This document shows, in pieces, positions 18,601 through 27,155 of a stretch of 64,000 nt of DNA. Origin of the DNA: G963665215 sp963665215 (GTDB lineage: Bacteria > Chloroflexota > Dehalococcoidia > Lucifugimonadales > CAUZJF01); the NCBI GenBank assembly GCA_963665215.2, contig CAXXWW010000002.1:124001-188000 (forward strand), read 5' to 3'. A program made the position numbers and the translations under genes. Under the pieces are notes generated by a model that worked only from the letters and a program-made list of their open reading frames with translations, was not told where the DNA came from and did no database searches. Each line of letters starts with the position of its first letter. Position 1 is the first letter of the stretch.

Positions 18601-19251
18601 TCACCCCTCGACCAGCCTGCGTATCTCCTCCACGTGGCGGCCCACGTCTTCGAATGTGCCAAAATCGCGGACGGGCATCGCGTTGTCATTGAAGTGCCGC
18701 TTCAAACTGCTGCGCGCTATCACGAAGTCGGCCTCGGTGGCGGGGGCAATGTCGGACAGGCCGTCGCCTATGTACACCACGGTGTGGCCGCGCCCCTTGA
18801 AGTAGCTGAGGAACGACTCCTTGAACCCTCTGGTCAGCCGCCGGCCCCCGGGGTCGTTGTACTCCACCCGGATCCCCGAACCCGTGATATCCGCTGTGCC
18901 AGAATGCACGACCACGTCCCCGAGCCCAAGTCTGCTCATGATCGGGTTGATATAGATGTCGAGGCCGCTGCTGACGACGGCCAGCCCTATTCCATCGCTC
19001 CGACACGACTTCACAAACCGCTCGAATCCTTCCCTGACGACGACCCGGGCCGCAAGAAGCTCCTCGATCTCACTTTCCGTGGCCCGGACGAGAGCGAACT
19101 GCCTGATATTGCTCTCCTCTACGCTGTACCTGCCCGACAAATACTGCTCCTCCATTTGCCGCCAATCGTCGCTGACGAACGTCTCCCGGATCAGTACGCT
19201 CACGTTCCCGACGGTAATTGTGTCGTCGAAGTCACACTGCACCAAGAGCAC
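18601..19251 (-). CDS. HAD-superfamily phosphatase (MtnX/SerB-like)
   Basis: 216 residues. Motif I is CDFDDTIT (nucleophile Asp7, Asp9), motif II VVSSGLDIYI, and motif III/IV K...YIGDGLSDIAPATEADFVI, the HAD subfamily IB pattern of phosphoserine phosphatase and MtnX. The GTG at 19251 is chosen as start because GGGAGG lies 7 nt upstream and motif I is then at its usual distance from the N-terminus; longer starts add a non-conserved segment. Substrate not fixed: phosphoserine or a small phosphorylated metabolite. Confidence 0.82.
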   Translation of the reverse strand: MLLVQCDFDDTITVGNVSVLIRETFVSDDWRQMEEQYLSGRYSVEESNIRQFALVRATESEIEELLAARVVVREGFERFVKSCRSDGIGLAVVSSGLDIYINPIMSRLGLGDVVVHSGTADITGSGIRVEYNDPGGRRLTRGFKESFLSYFKGRGHTVVYIGDGLSDIAPATEADFVIARSSLKRHFNDNAMPVRDFGTFEDVGRHVEEIRRLVEG

Positions 19252-19306
19252 CCGTTGCCTCCCACATGGCGTACTTAGAGCCCCTATCAAAACACACGTC
19301 AAATAG

Positions 19307-19324
19307 CTCAGGGCCTGCCCTGAG
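19307..19324. repeat. Short perfect hairpin, CTCAGGGC-CT-GCCCTGAG
   Basis: An 8-bp perfect inverted repeat with a 2-nt centre followed by TACACCGAAGGGA. It shares the words CTCAGG and CGAAGGG with the palindromic repeats at 26167-26280 and 58005-58055, so it is probably a small member of the same family. Confidence 0.5.
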
Positions 19325-19448
19325 TACACCGAAGGGACAGACCTAGTGGAGGACGCTCAGTCGCGGGCAAAGTCCGCGTTTTGGGTGAGGCGGAATGGCG
19401 CTGTCATAGGTACGAGTGCCGTGTGCGGTTTCTCCGCGCCTCACGGGC

Positions 19449-20429
19449 TCATGGGAGTGAGACAGCGACTTCGGCGCCTTCCTCCGCCGAACGGTAAGCC
19501 GCCAGCACCACCGCCAGGTCCCTCAGCCCGTCCTCGCCCGACATGGCCGGCTCACGGCCTTCCCGTATGCAGCTCCGAAACTCCCGGACCATTCCCCGAA
19601 CGCCCCTGCCGCTCTCAAGCAGCCGGATCGTGCGCTCCCCATGGCGTGTGCTCAGCGATACCTCGGAGCCAAAGGGCTCGAAGCTTAGCTGTCCCCGAGA
19701 GCCCGTTAGGTGAGTCCTATGACGTCGCCCGCTTATGGGGGTGGCCGCGGAGTAGTTGATCAGCCCCACCGCGCCGCCCGGTAGGTGAGCGGTGACCACC
19801 ATTCCGTCCTCACCTTCGCCGCCCTCCAGCACTCGAGGCGGTACGGCGGCGTAGACCCTCTCGGGGAGGCCACCCAGATGCACCATGGTGTCGACCGAGT
19901 GGATGCCGCCGTCTATGAACCCCCCGCCGCCGGTAGTCGCGGCGCTGGTCCTCCAGCCGGAGGTCTCGGCATATGTCTCGATCTGTATCAGCCTCAGGTC
20001 CCCGATGGATTCCTGCTCCATAAGCCTCTTGCACTCCTCCACCGTGGGGAGGAACCGGTAGTTCTCCGCCACCATGAGCTTCACTCCTGCGTCTCGGGCG
20101 GCCCGGACCATCTGCCGGCCCTCCGAGATCGTGCGTGCGATGGGCTTTTCGACGAGCACGTGCTTCCGTTGGCGCGCGGCCAGCAAGGTGTTTTGCAGGT
20201 GGAGGTCGTGGGGGGTCAAGAAGTAGAGCGCTTCCACGCGAGGGTCGCCGGCCGCTTCCTCGTAGCTGCCGAAGTAGCTGGCGCCCCAGAAGGTGTCCAG
20301 GTAGCTCTTTGCCTTTTCAAGGTCGCGGCTGGCATAAAAGAGCGCGATGTCCTCGGTCATGTCGTGGATGTCCTCGAGGACGCTCCTGGCGTAGGTGCCG
20401 TAGCCGACGATACACAGCGCAAGTGCCAT
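19449..20429 (-). CDS. Gfo/Idh/MocA-family oxidoreductase 2
   Basis: 326 residues. N-terminal IVGYGTYARSVLEDI is the dinucleotide-binding turn, KHVLVEKPIAR carries the E-K-P motif, and GGGGFIDGGIHSVDTM is the conserved segment with the catalytic-region Asp and His. It differs from the 4065 protein and is not adjacent to it. ATG 20429 is preferred: TATACT (20437-20442, minus) ends 7 nt before it, which would make the mRNA leaderless; an upstream GTG at 20453 is possible. Substrate unknown. Confidence 0.85.
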   Translation of the reverse strand: MALALCIVGYGTYARSVLEDIHDMTEDIALFYASRDLEKAKSYLDTFWGASYFGSYEEAAGDPRVEALYFLTPHDLHLQNTLLAARQRKHVLVEKPIARTISEGRQMVRAARDAGVKLMVAENYRFLPTVEECKRLMEQESIGDLRLIQIETYAETSGWRTSAATTGGGGFIDGGIHSVDTMVHLGGLPERVYAAVPPRVLEGGEGEDGMVVTAHLPGGAVGLINYSAATPISGRRHRTHLTGSRGQLSFEPFGSEVSLSTRHGERTIRLLESGRGVRGMVREFRSCIREGREPAMSGEDGLRDLAVVLAAYRSAEEGAEVAVSLP

Positions 20430-20436
20430 GGCCTCG

Positions 20437-20442
20437 AGTATA
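20437..20442 (-). promoter_or_regulatory. -10 box TATACT for the 20429 gene, likely leaderless
   Basis: TATACT followed by CGAGGCC then ATG. A partial -35 (CTGGCA) lies 18 nt upstream. On the opposite strand TATGAT (20487-20492) is a -10 for the divergent 20537 gene, so this 100-bp region is bidirectional. Confidence 0.4.
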
Positions 20443-20536
20443 CATTGCTGCACCGGGGCCTGCCAGCGCCCGGTTCGGCGCTGAGATATGATAGGCGCCG
20501 GGCAGGCCGAAGGTGGAGAGCTCGATCGGGGAGTCG

Positions 20537-21808
20537 ATGGGGGACCACATGTTCCTGGTGCTCATCAAGCGCCTGGTGCTGGCGCTGCTGATCCTTTCTT
20601 TCCTGGTCGCCTACGCAGACGTCATTCGACTCAACCCGGCCCAGCGGGTCGCCTTGCCCTACCGGTACAGCCTCCTCGGATGGGAGGCCGACAACCTGCT
20701 GAGCAAGTGGACACACCGGCTGGTGACCGCTCTCCCCTGGAACACACGGTCTGCCGCGGATGGGCGGTCGCAGGTCCTCGAATACTTCCGCCTGGGAACG
20801 GAGACCAGAAGGCTAGGCGACGAGCTGTCCGAGGCGTCGGCAGAAGCCGACAAAGTCGGACGCGATCGGGTGAAGATGCTTGAGTCCGAGCTGGACGAGG
20901 TTGAATCGGTTCGCATCCGACTTAGGAACGACGTGGAGGAAGTGCTTGAGGCGACGATCAGCGCCGTGCTCGCCGATGAAGGCATCGCCTACTGGCGCGG
21001 ACTCGTCTTCCCGCCCGTCGACATCCGATTGAGCGTGCCGCCCAAGCTCCTGGTGACCTCGCCCAGAGACCGGATCCAGCGTACCCACAACGTGCTGCTC
21101 GAGCCGGGTATCAACGTGGAGCAGATTGGAGAGATCGAGCGTTCTCTCACGGACCGTTGGGACCTCTCGGGTCTGGTGACGCAAATAGGTGGAGTAGCGA
21201 CCTACCCGGCGTCGCTGGTCAACACGTTGCCGCTGCAGGCGACCCTTCAGCTAGCCTCTCACGAGTGGCTGCACCACTACCTGGCATTCCGTCCGCTGGG
21301 CCGGAACATGTTCAGCAGCCCCGAGATGCAGACGTTGAACGAGACGCTGGCGAATATCGTGGGGCGCGAGATCGGTGGGAGCGCCTTTGCGAAGCTGGGC
21401 GGGACCCCCGATATGCGCTCGCCCGGCGAGGAGGCAGACCCAGCAATTTCCAGTCCAGGGGAGACGCAGGGTTTTGATTTTGACAGGGAGATGAGAGTGA
21501 CGCGGCAGCGCGTGGACCAGTTGCTGTCCGCCGGTAAGATAGACGAGGCCGAAGCCTACATGGAGGAGCGCAGGGAGCACTTCTTGGCCAATGGGTTTCA
21601 CATCCGTGTGCTAAATCAGGCCTATTTTGCGTTTTACGGCACCTACGCGGAAAGCCCCACATCCGTTAGCCCTATAGCCAGCGAGCTGCACGAGTTTCGC
21701 GACCTGGTGCCAGACCTCCAGAGTTTTGTCGCGACGGTGGCGGATGTGTCCGGCTACCGCCAATTCCTTGATGCGCTGAGCCTGCTCAAGGCCGAATCTC
21801 GGAACTGA
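20537..21808 (+). CDS. Predicted membrane-anchored zincin-like protein
   Basis: About 423 residues. Residues 5-25 (FLVLIKRLVLALLILSFLVA) form a signal anchor. A helical, coiled-coil-like region (ETRRLGDELSEASAEADKVG onward) follows. Near residue 245 is SHEWLHHYLAF, an H-E-x-x-H motif, and about 30 residues later LNETLANIVGREIG supplies a Glu in the N-E-x-x-A context typical of the third zinc ligand in gluzincins. This reading as a metallopeptidase is inference from spacing; I cannot name a family. The C-terminal 100 residues include a helical hairpin. Start alternatives are GTG 20513 and ATG 20549, the latter with GGGGGA 5 nt upstream. Confidence 0.6.
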   Translation: MGDHMFLVLIKRLVLALLILSFLVAYADVIRLNPAQRVALPYRYSLLGWEADNLLSKWTHRLVTALPWNTRSAADGRSQVLEYFRLGTETRRLGDELSEASAEADKVGRDRVKMLESELDEVESVRIRLRNDVEEVLEATISAVLADEGIAYWRGLVFPPVDIRLSVPPKLLVTSPRDRIQRTHNVLLEPGINVEQIGEIERSLTDRWDLSGLVTQIGGVATYPASLVNTLPLQATLQLASHEWLHHYLAFRPLGRNMFSSPEMQTLNETLANIVGREIGGSAFAKLGGTPDMRSPGEEADPAISSPGETQGFDFDREMRVTRQRVDQLLSAGKIDEAEAYMEERREHFLANGFHIRVLNQAYFAFYGTYAESPTSVSPIASELHEFRDLVPDLQSFVATVADVSGYRQFLDALSLLKAESRN

Positions 21809-21885
21809 AGAGCTGGGCGGCAGGACGTCTGTCGCTGTACGGGCGTTTCTGGGTTGTGATAACATGACGTGTGGCGAGAGCTAAG

Positions 21886-22899
21886 ATGAGCTTCAATAGA
21901 CAAGATGAGCCGGAAGTAAATCTAGACCAGATCCTCGAGCGGCTGCGCAGCTTCTTCGGGCGCTTCCGATTTGGAGGCGGGGGGTCGTTCGCGTACATCG
22001 TCATTGGGCTTCTGCTGGTCGCGGCTGTTGTCTGGCTCGCAACCGGCGCCTACACCGTTCAGCCCGGCGAAGTGTCTGTGCTGCGGTTGTTCGGGAAGGC
22101 CCAAGTCGAGCAAGGTGATCCGGGCCTCCACTGGTTTTACCCCGCGCCCATCGGCAAGAAGACTATCGTATTCGTCGATGAGGTGAAGCGGCTGGAGCTG
22201 GGGTTCAGGGGCGGCCAGACCATCCCCGGTGAGTCCCTCATGATTACGGGCGATGAGAACATCGTGGATGTCCAGCTGCTGGTCCAGTTCAACATCAAGG
22301 ACGCGCAAGACTTCGTGTTTAAAGTCGTTGACCCGGCCGGGGACGCCATAAAGGACGTGGCGGAGACGGCCCTTCGTCAGGTGGTGGGGAGCGCTACCAT
22401 AGACGACGTCATCATCAACCGTGAGGAGATACAGTCCGCTGCCAAGCTGAAGATCCAGGAGCTGCTGGACAAATACCAGACCGGGATAAATGTCACGGAG
22501 GTGAAGCTGCAGGCCGTCAACCCACCGGACCCCGTCCAGGCCGCCTTCGCCGACGTGGTCATCGCCAAGGAGGACAAGGAGAGGATCATCAACCTGGCTG
22601 ACGCCTACAAGGAGGAGATCTTGCCCCAGGCCAGGGGTGACGCGCGAAAAGTGATCGAGGAAGCGAGGGCATTCAAGGCGCAGCGGATCAACGAGGCAAC
22701 AGGCAAGGCCGGCCAGTTTACCGCCATCCTGATCGAGTACAGGAAGTCACCGGATGTAACCAGGCAGAGGCTGGTCCTCGAGGCCATGGAGGAGATACTG
22801 CCGGGCGTCGTCAAGTTCATCGTGGACCCCGATACCGGGGTATTTCCCTTCTTGCCCCTCGGCGGCGACCAGGCATCGCCCATCCCCTTGGCGCCCTAG
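21886..22899 (+). CDS. hflK: HflK-like SPFH-domain membrane protein
   Basis: 337 residues. One membrane helix near residues 28-50 (SFAYIVIGLLLVAAVVWLA), then the SPFH/band-7 domain starting VQPGEVSVLRLFGK with DPGLHWFYPAPI, and a helical C-terminal half (KEDKERIINLADAYKEEILP). HflK and HflC form large ring complexes that regulate FtsH. hflC follows after 25 bp on the same strand. The ATG at 21886 is chosen; an in-frame GTG at 21871 is the alternative. Confidence 0.88.
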   Translation: MSFNRQDEPEVNLDQILERLRSFFGRFRFGGGGSFAYIVIGLLLVAAVVWLATGAYTVQPGEVSVLRLFGKAQVEQGDPGLHWFYPAPIGKKTIVFVDEVKRLELGFRGGQTIPGESLMITGDENIVDVQLLVQFNIKDAQDFVFKVVDPAGDAIKDVAETALRQVVGSATIDDVIINREEIQSAAKLKIQELLDKYQTGINVTEVKLQAVNPPDPVQAAFADVVIAKEDKERIINLADAYKEEILPQARGDARKVIEEARAFKAQRINEATGKAGQFTAILIEYRKSPDVTRQRLVLEAMEEILPGVVKFIVDPDTGVFPFLPLGGDQASPIPLAP

Positions 22900-22924
22900 C
22901 AAATAAGCTTGGTCTAGAGGCTAA

Positions 22925-24109
22925 ATGAAAGCGCTCGCAATAATCCTGATAGTGTTCGTCGTCGTGGCGGTCGTCGTCGGTCCCCGGACCCTTTTTGTGG
23001 TGGATGAGACAAACACGGCGGTCGTTACCCGTTTCGGCGAGCCCATTAGGTCGATCACATCGCCGGGTCTCTATGTCAAGACCCCATTCGTAGAACGGGC
23101 CGTCTACTTCGATAAAAGGCTCCTGGTCTTCGACGCGCCCGCCGACTCGCTACTGACGAAGGACAAGAAACAGCTCGTAATCGACGTCTACGCCAGGGGC
23201 CGGATCACAGACCCGCAAACATTCCTTGAGAGAGTGTCCACCGAAGCGAGGGCCGCGAACCGCGTCATCCCCCTCGTCTCCGGCGGGCTGCGCAGCGAGA
23301 TCGCGAATGATGACCAGTCGGACATCATCAAGGCCAACCGCGAGGAAATCATGGTTCGGGTGACGGAGGCTGTTAAACCCGAGCTCGAAGAGTTCGGCAT
23401 AACCCTAGTGGACGTAAGGATCAAGAGGGCGGACTTTCCCAGTGCGATCGCCGACAGCGTCTACCAGAGGATGATCGCCGAACGGCGGCGCATCGCGAAT
23501 CGCGAGCGTGCCCAGGGCGCAGAGGTGGACCTGGAGGTGAGGGCCACCGTAAACAGGACCGCCATCGAGATACGGTCCGATGCCGTCAAGGATGCCGACA
23601 TCATCCGCGGCTGCGCCGAGGCTAAGTCCATCGCCATATTCGCCGCTGCCCTGGAGCAAGACCCCGAGTTCTTCTCGTTCCAGCGCTCTCTGGAGGCGTA
23701 CAAGTCCTATCTCGTCCAGAACACGACGGTTGTCGGCTCCGCGGTGGATCTGGGTCAGATGTTCGCGGATATTCGACGTGGCGTCGACATAGCGGCGTCG
23801 GTCCCCGAGGGAGGCATTAGTGGCACGACCGTCGCGGCTGAGGGGCCGGTGCCCCTCTGCGACGAGGTCGAGGTCAGGCGCGCCGCCCAGGAGCTGCTGT
23901 CAAAAGAGCTGGGCGTGGATGCGGTTGCGCTACCGATGATGAGTATCGAGGTGGCCGAGTGGCCTGACACCAGCCTCGGCTGTCCAGTGGCGGGAGGGGA
24001 CTACCCCGAGCTGACCGTGGTCGGCTACACGTTGTTCCTCACCAACCAAGACACCACCTACGAGGTCCACAGCAGCAAGGATGGCACCCAGGTGGTCCGC
24101 TGCCCCTAG
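22925..24109 (+). CDS. hflC: HflC-like SPFH protein with an extra C-terminal domain
   Basis: 394 residues. N-terminal helix AIILIVFVVVAVVVG, then the HflC SPFH domain (VTRFGEPIRSITSPGLYVKT; DVRIKRADFP; ERRRIANRERAQGAE) through the helical FFSFQRSLEAYKSYL near residue 260. Typical HflC ends shortly after. Here about 100 further residues follow: a linker, then R-R-A-A-Q-E-L-L, EWPDTSLGCPVAGGDYPELT and G-Y-T-L-F-L-T. The D-T-S-L-G-C-P tail occurs as a small secreted domain in other Chloroflexota proteins as far as I know; here it would face the same side as the SPFH domain. Probably made with hflK. Confidence 0.85.
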   Translation: MKALAIILIVFVVVAVVVGPRTLFVVDETNTAVVTRFGEPIRSITSPGLYVKTPFVERAVYFDKRLLVFDAPADSLLTKDKKQLVIDVYARGRITDPQTFLERVSTEARAANRVIPLVSGGLRSEIANDDQSDIIKANREEIMVRVTEAVKPELEEFGITLVDVRIKRADFPSAIADSVYQRMIAERRRIANRERAQGAEVDLEVRATVNRTAIEIRSDAVKDADIIRGCAEAKSIAIFAAALEQDPEFFSFQRSLEAYKSYLVQNTTVVGSAVDLGQMFADIRRGVDIAASVPEGGISGTTVAAEGPVPLCDEVEVRRAAQELLSKELGVDAVALPMMSIEVAEWPDTSLGCPVAGGDYPELTVVGYTLFLTNQDTTYEVHSSKDGTQVVRCP

Positions 24110-24183
24110 CGGCCGTACAGGAGGTCGACCAGTCCCTTGGGTGGGCCTCGCCGGGCGAATTCTGAGCTAGCAGGGCGCGACGG

Positions 24184-24768
24184 TCACTGCCGCAGGTATG
24201 TCCCCATTAGCTGGCCCTTCGCCAGTATATTGCCCTTCATGGCCTTAAGCACGTCCTGCTTTGTTCCTCCAGCCTTGAGGCCGATCTCGGTGTCGAGCGC
24301 ATAGACCTTGAAGTAGTATCGGTGCGGTCCATGACCAGGTGGAGGACATGGGCCGCCGTATTCGTTCCGCCCGAAGTCCGTGACTCCGTGCCTGGCGCCG
24401 CTGGGTAGCTCATCGGTTTTCGGGAGGCCCTCAGGAAGCTCCGTAGTGTCTGGGGACAGGCCGTAGAGGACCCAGTGGACCCAGGTACCGCCGGGAGCGT
24501 CCGGGTCGTCGGCTATGAGCGCGATACTCTTGGCCTCTTGCGGCACGCCCGTCCACTTGAGCGGGGGCGACGCGTCCCCACCGTCACAGGTGTACTTGGT
24601 CGGGATGCGTGCCCCCTCCGTAAACGCTGAGCTTGTGATCTCGATGCTCAAGGCGGCGACCTCCTGCTCTATGATGGCTTCGTTTTCACCTCCCGAACAA
24701 GCCGAGAGGGCGAATGCAATACAGATAGCCGTACCCGACAGGCGTGTGACAGAGCGAAGAGGGGGCAT
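24184..24768 (-). CDS. PEBP (YbhB/YbcL-like) lipoprotein
   Basis: 194 residues. Residues 1-24 are a lipoprotein signal with lipobox L-S-A-C24. The remainder is a phosphatidylethanolamine-binding-protein fold: TKYTCDGGDASPPLKWTGVP, then L-I-A-D-D-P-D-A-P and WVHWVLYGL, GPCPPPGHGPHRYYFKVYAL, which hold the D-P-D-x-P and G-x-H-R ligand-site motifs. Bacterial members are often called Raf-kinase-inhibitor-like; their ligand is generally unknown. ATG 24768 follows AGGAG. It converges with hflC, 74 bp away. Confidence 0.88.
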   Translation of the reverse strand: MPPLRSVTRLSGTAICIAFALSACSGGENEAIIEQEVAALSIEITSSAFTEGARIPTKYTCDGGDASPPLKWTGVPQEAKSIALIADDPDAPGGTWVHWVLYGLSPDTTELPEGLPKTDELPSGARHGVTDFGRNEYGGPCPPPGHGPHRYYFKVYALDTEIGLKAGGTKQDVLKAMKGNILAKGQLMGTYLRQ

Positions 24769-25074
24769 GGTTCGACTCCTGCCAGGCTGCCTGGGCGCGG
24801 CCCGGATCACTCCTGGCGCACGGTCGGGAAGAGCGCCAGCCATGGCCCGTGGATACCTTATGGCAACAGCCGTTGGGTGTCAACGACATGGACGGGCCTG
24901 GTACTCTCTGTCATGAATCATAGGTGATGTCCTCGGACAAGCATTCCCCGTACCCCGACGCAACTTGACTGTCCAGGCGGCGTTACGCCACCTGGCGCCC
25001 GGCGAAGCAGACCATCTTCCACGACCGCGCCAGGCCCTCCAGGATAAATCTGCCGGTCATACCGTGACCCGCTT

Positions 25075-25104
25075 TTGATAAAGGACCCTGGGTTCCATTA
25101 CAAT
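25075..25104 (+). promoter_or_regulatory. Promoter for the glutaredoxin-redoxin pair
   Basis: TTGATA (25075-25080), 18-nt spacer, TACAAT (25099-25104), 50 nt before the TTG start at 25154. The stretch 24769-25070 upstream holds no gene I can support. Confidence 0.5.
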
Positions 25105-25153
25105 AGATGAGCGGGCTTCAGGGGCGTCGGCGGAGCGGACACGGGGGAAACAC

Positions 25154-25372
25154 TTGGAAAATACACTTGTCGTCTATACCCACCCGGAGTGCACCTATTC
25201 CGACGCACTCAAGGAGGAGCTCCAGACCGGGGGCATAGAGTTCGAGGAGATCGACCTCGCGCTGAAGCCGGAGGAGTGGGCTAAGCTGGAGCAGCTGACT
25301 GGCGGTGAGCGCATCACGCCGGTCTCGGTGGAGGGCACCCTGGTCACCGTTGGCTTCCATGGTGTCGGTTGA
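25154..25372 (+). CDS. Glutaredoxin-like protein
   Basis: 72 residues with a thioredoxin-fold N-terminus VVYTHPECTYSDALKEEL: the usual C-P-Y-C is C-T-Y-S, a single-Cys active site. G-G-E-R-I-T-P-V-S-V is the TVP-like cis-Pro segment. The start is TTG at 25154 with GGGGGA 6 nt upstream. It lies 69 bp before the UGA-containing redoxin and probably shares its transcript, so the two may work in one thiol/selenol redox chain. Confidence 0.75.
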   Translation: MENTLVVYTHPECTYSDALKEELQTGGIEFEEIDLALKPEEWAKLEQLTGGERITPVSVEGTLVTVGFHGVG

Positions 25373-25441
25373 AGCTTTTGACCGGAGCCGTTGGCTCCGC
25401 GCGAGACGGCGAATTGCAGCTAACATTGAGCGAGTAAAGGC

Positions 25442-26161
25442 ATGACAGTACACACCGGCACAACCGCCACCGTAGGGGAAGAGGCCCCCGACTTTAGACT
25501 GCCCTCTCTCAGCGGGGGCGACGTAAGCCTATCTGGCTACGCGGGCAAGAGGCTGGTTGTTTTCATTTGGGCCTCCTGGTGAGGCTGCCGCGGTCAGCTG
25601 CCTGTATGGCAGCGATACTACGAAGACCACCGGTCCGACAGCCGCGAGCTCCTATCGGTAGCCATGGACGCGCAGGGCGCCGATAGGGCGCGGCCGTATG
25701 TGGAGGCGGCTGGGGCCACCTTCACCACCTTGGTGGACGAGGGCAACCTCCTGGGCCAGCTCTATGGCTTTAAGGCCATACCCAACGGCCTGTTGATCGA
25801 CGAGCGCGGGGTGCTCAGGTACAAACGGCTGGGCGGCTTTGACATCCGGAGGGCTGAGACCGCGGCGGTACTCGATAGGTGGGCCGCCGGCTCCGACCTC
25901 TCGGAGCCCTCCGACCAGCCCGAGGCTTCGCGGGGCTCGAATCGTCCGGACGCCGGCGATCTCTTCCGCAGGGGACAGGACCTCTTTCGCCGGGGCAAAG
26001 CGGATGAGGCGGTCGGCCTGTGGCGCCGGGCCCTCACCCTGGACCCCGACAACTACATCATCCGCAAGCAGGTCTGGGCGGTCCAGCACCCTGAGAGGTT
26101 CTACGAGGGGGACATCGACTACGCCTGGCAACGCGAGCAGATGGCGGGTGAGAAGGGATAG
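25442..26161 (+). CDS. TlpA-like redoxin, predicted selenoprotein (UGA at codon 47)
   Basis: Frame from ATG 25442 to TAG 26159-26161, 239 residues if UGA at 25580-25582 is read as selenocysteine. APDFRLPSLSGGDVSLSGYAGK and LVVFIWASW lead to U-G-C-R-G-Q-L-P-V-W, the redox-active position of AhpC/TSA-TlpA-type redoxins, which is Cys in most relatives. After it come SVAMDAQGADRARPYVEAAG and FKAIPNGLLIDERGVLRYKR, the cis-Pro region, and a C-terminal TPR-like helix pair (GKADEAVGLWRRALTLDPDN). The frame stays perfectly coding on both sides of the UGA. A hairpin at bacterial SECIS distance follows. No signal peptide, so it is probably cytoplasmic. The alternative is a Cys-to-stop mutation, TGC or TGT to TGA. 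Confidence 0.82.
25580..25613 (+). promoter_or_regulatory. UGA codon and candidate bacterial SECIS hairpin
   Basis: UGA (25580-25582) is followed by the perfect stem GCTGCC (25597-25602) / GGCAGC (25608-25613) with loop TGTAT. The apical loop begins 21 nt after the UGA and has G as its second base, both within known bacterial SECIS limits (apical loop about 16-37 nt downstream, a G among its first two bases). Confidence 0.65.
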
Positions 26162-26166
26162 CGCTC

Positions 26167-26280
26167 AGAGGGTGTGTGAATTCGACCCCCATACCCTTCG
26201 ACAAGCTCAGGGCGAACGGAGTTGTCCGTTCGTGGTGAGCCTGTCGAACCACACTTCCACATACTTCTCACACACCCTCT
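26167..26280. repeat. MITE-like palindromic element, 114 bp
   Basis: Outer ends AGAGGGTGTGTGA (26167-26179) and TCACACACCCTCT (26268-26280) are perfect inverted repeats. Inside, CCCTTCGACAAGCTCAGG...CGAACGG and CCGTTCGTGGTGAGCCTGTCGAACC form a second inverted pair. It lies between the redoxin and SDR genes and has no coding capacity. Confidence 0.75.
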
Positions 26281-26363
26281 TAGGGACCAGGACCTGGGGC
26301 TACCCCGGCGCCGGCCCGCCCGACGGCGGACGGGACGACGGGCGGGGGTACCGCTAGAGGCCC

Positions 26364-27155
26364 ATGACGATACATGAGCTTTTCGACCTCCACGGCCGCG
26401 TGGCCATCGTCACGGGAGGCGGGACACACCTGGGGCGCGCCATGGCGGCGGCGCTGGGCGAGCTGGGGGCCTTCGTGGCCATCGCCAGCCGGCGGCGGGA
26501 CCTGTGCGAGCAGGTCGCCGCGGAGATGCGAGAGTCCGGCATCGACTGCGTGGGGCTGCGCTGCGACGTGACCTCGGAAGAGCAGGTCAACTCGCTGGTC
26601 GAGGGGGTCGTCGGGGAGCGCGGGCGGCTGGACATCATGGTGTGCAACGCCGGGGGCTCCGTCGCGCCGCCGACCTACATCCCTCACGGATCCGTCGACG
26701 AGTTCATGCGCGCCTTCGAGCTCAACACCAAGAGCGTTTACCTGTGCGCCCAGGCGGCGGCCAGGGCTATGATCCCCCAACGCTCGGGGTCCATCATCAC
26801 CGTGGGCTCGATTCACGGCTTCCTCAGCAGCAACAAGCGCTTCTACGAGGGCCTGGACTTTCGGAGGGGGGCAGCGGCGTACCAGGCGGCCAAGGGCGGC
26901 GTCATCAACCTGACACGGCACCTCGCGGCGGAGCTGGGCGAATACGGCATCACCGCCAATTGCATCAGCCCCGGGCAGGTGCCGAAGCCGGACACCGACC
27001 CGGAGTTCGTGGAGCGCGGCCGCCTTAACATCCCCCTGGAGCGCGTGGGGACGCCCAACGACCTGAAAGGGGCGGTGGCCTTGCTGGCCTCCCCCGCCGG
27101 CTCATGGATCACCGGTCACAACCTGGTGGTAGACGGAGGATGGAGCGTGTGGTGA
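26364..27155 (+). CDS. SDR-family oxidoreductase
   Basis: 263 residues, classical short-chain dehydrogenase. The cofactor motif is VTGGGTHLGRA, NAG is in MVCNAGG, the catalytic Ser is in ITVGSIHG, and the Tyr/Lys pair lies in AAAYQAAKGGVINLTRHLAA. The C-terminal G-S-W-I-T-G-H-N-L-V-V-D-G-G-W-S is standard. The substrate cannot be read from sequence. It stands alone, flanked by the palindromic element upstream and RidA downstream on the other strand. Confidence 0.88.
   Translation: MTIHELFDLHGRVAIVTGGGTHLGRAMAAALGELGAFVAIASRRRDLCEQVAAEMRESGIDCVGLRCDVTSEEQVNSLVEGVVGERGRLDIMVCNAGGSVAPPTYIPHGSVDEFMRAFELNTKSVYLCAQAAARAMIPQRSGSIITVGSIHGFLSSNKRFYEGLDFRRGAAAYQAAKGGVINLTRHLAAELGEYGITANCISPGQVPKPDTDPEFVERGRLNIPLERVGTPNDLKGAVALLASPAGSWITGHNLVVDGGWSVW

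Noticed and set aside
24926..25073. Short frame starting ATGTCCTCGGAC with a TGA inside, considered as a third selenoprotein
   Set aside because: No homology, no redox motif around the TGA and no hairpin of the required kind.
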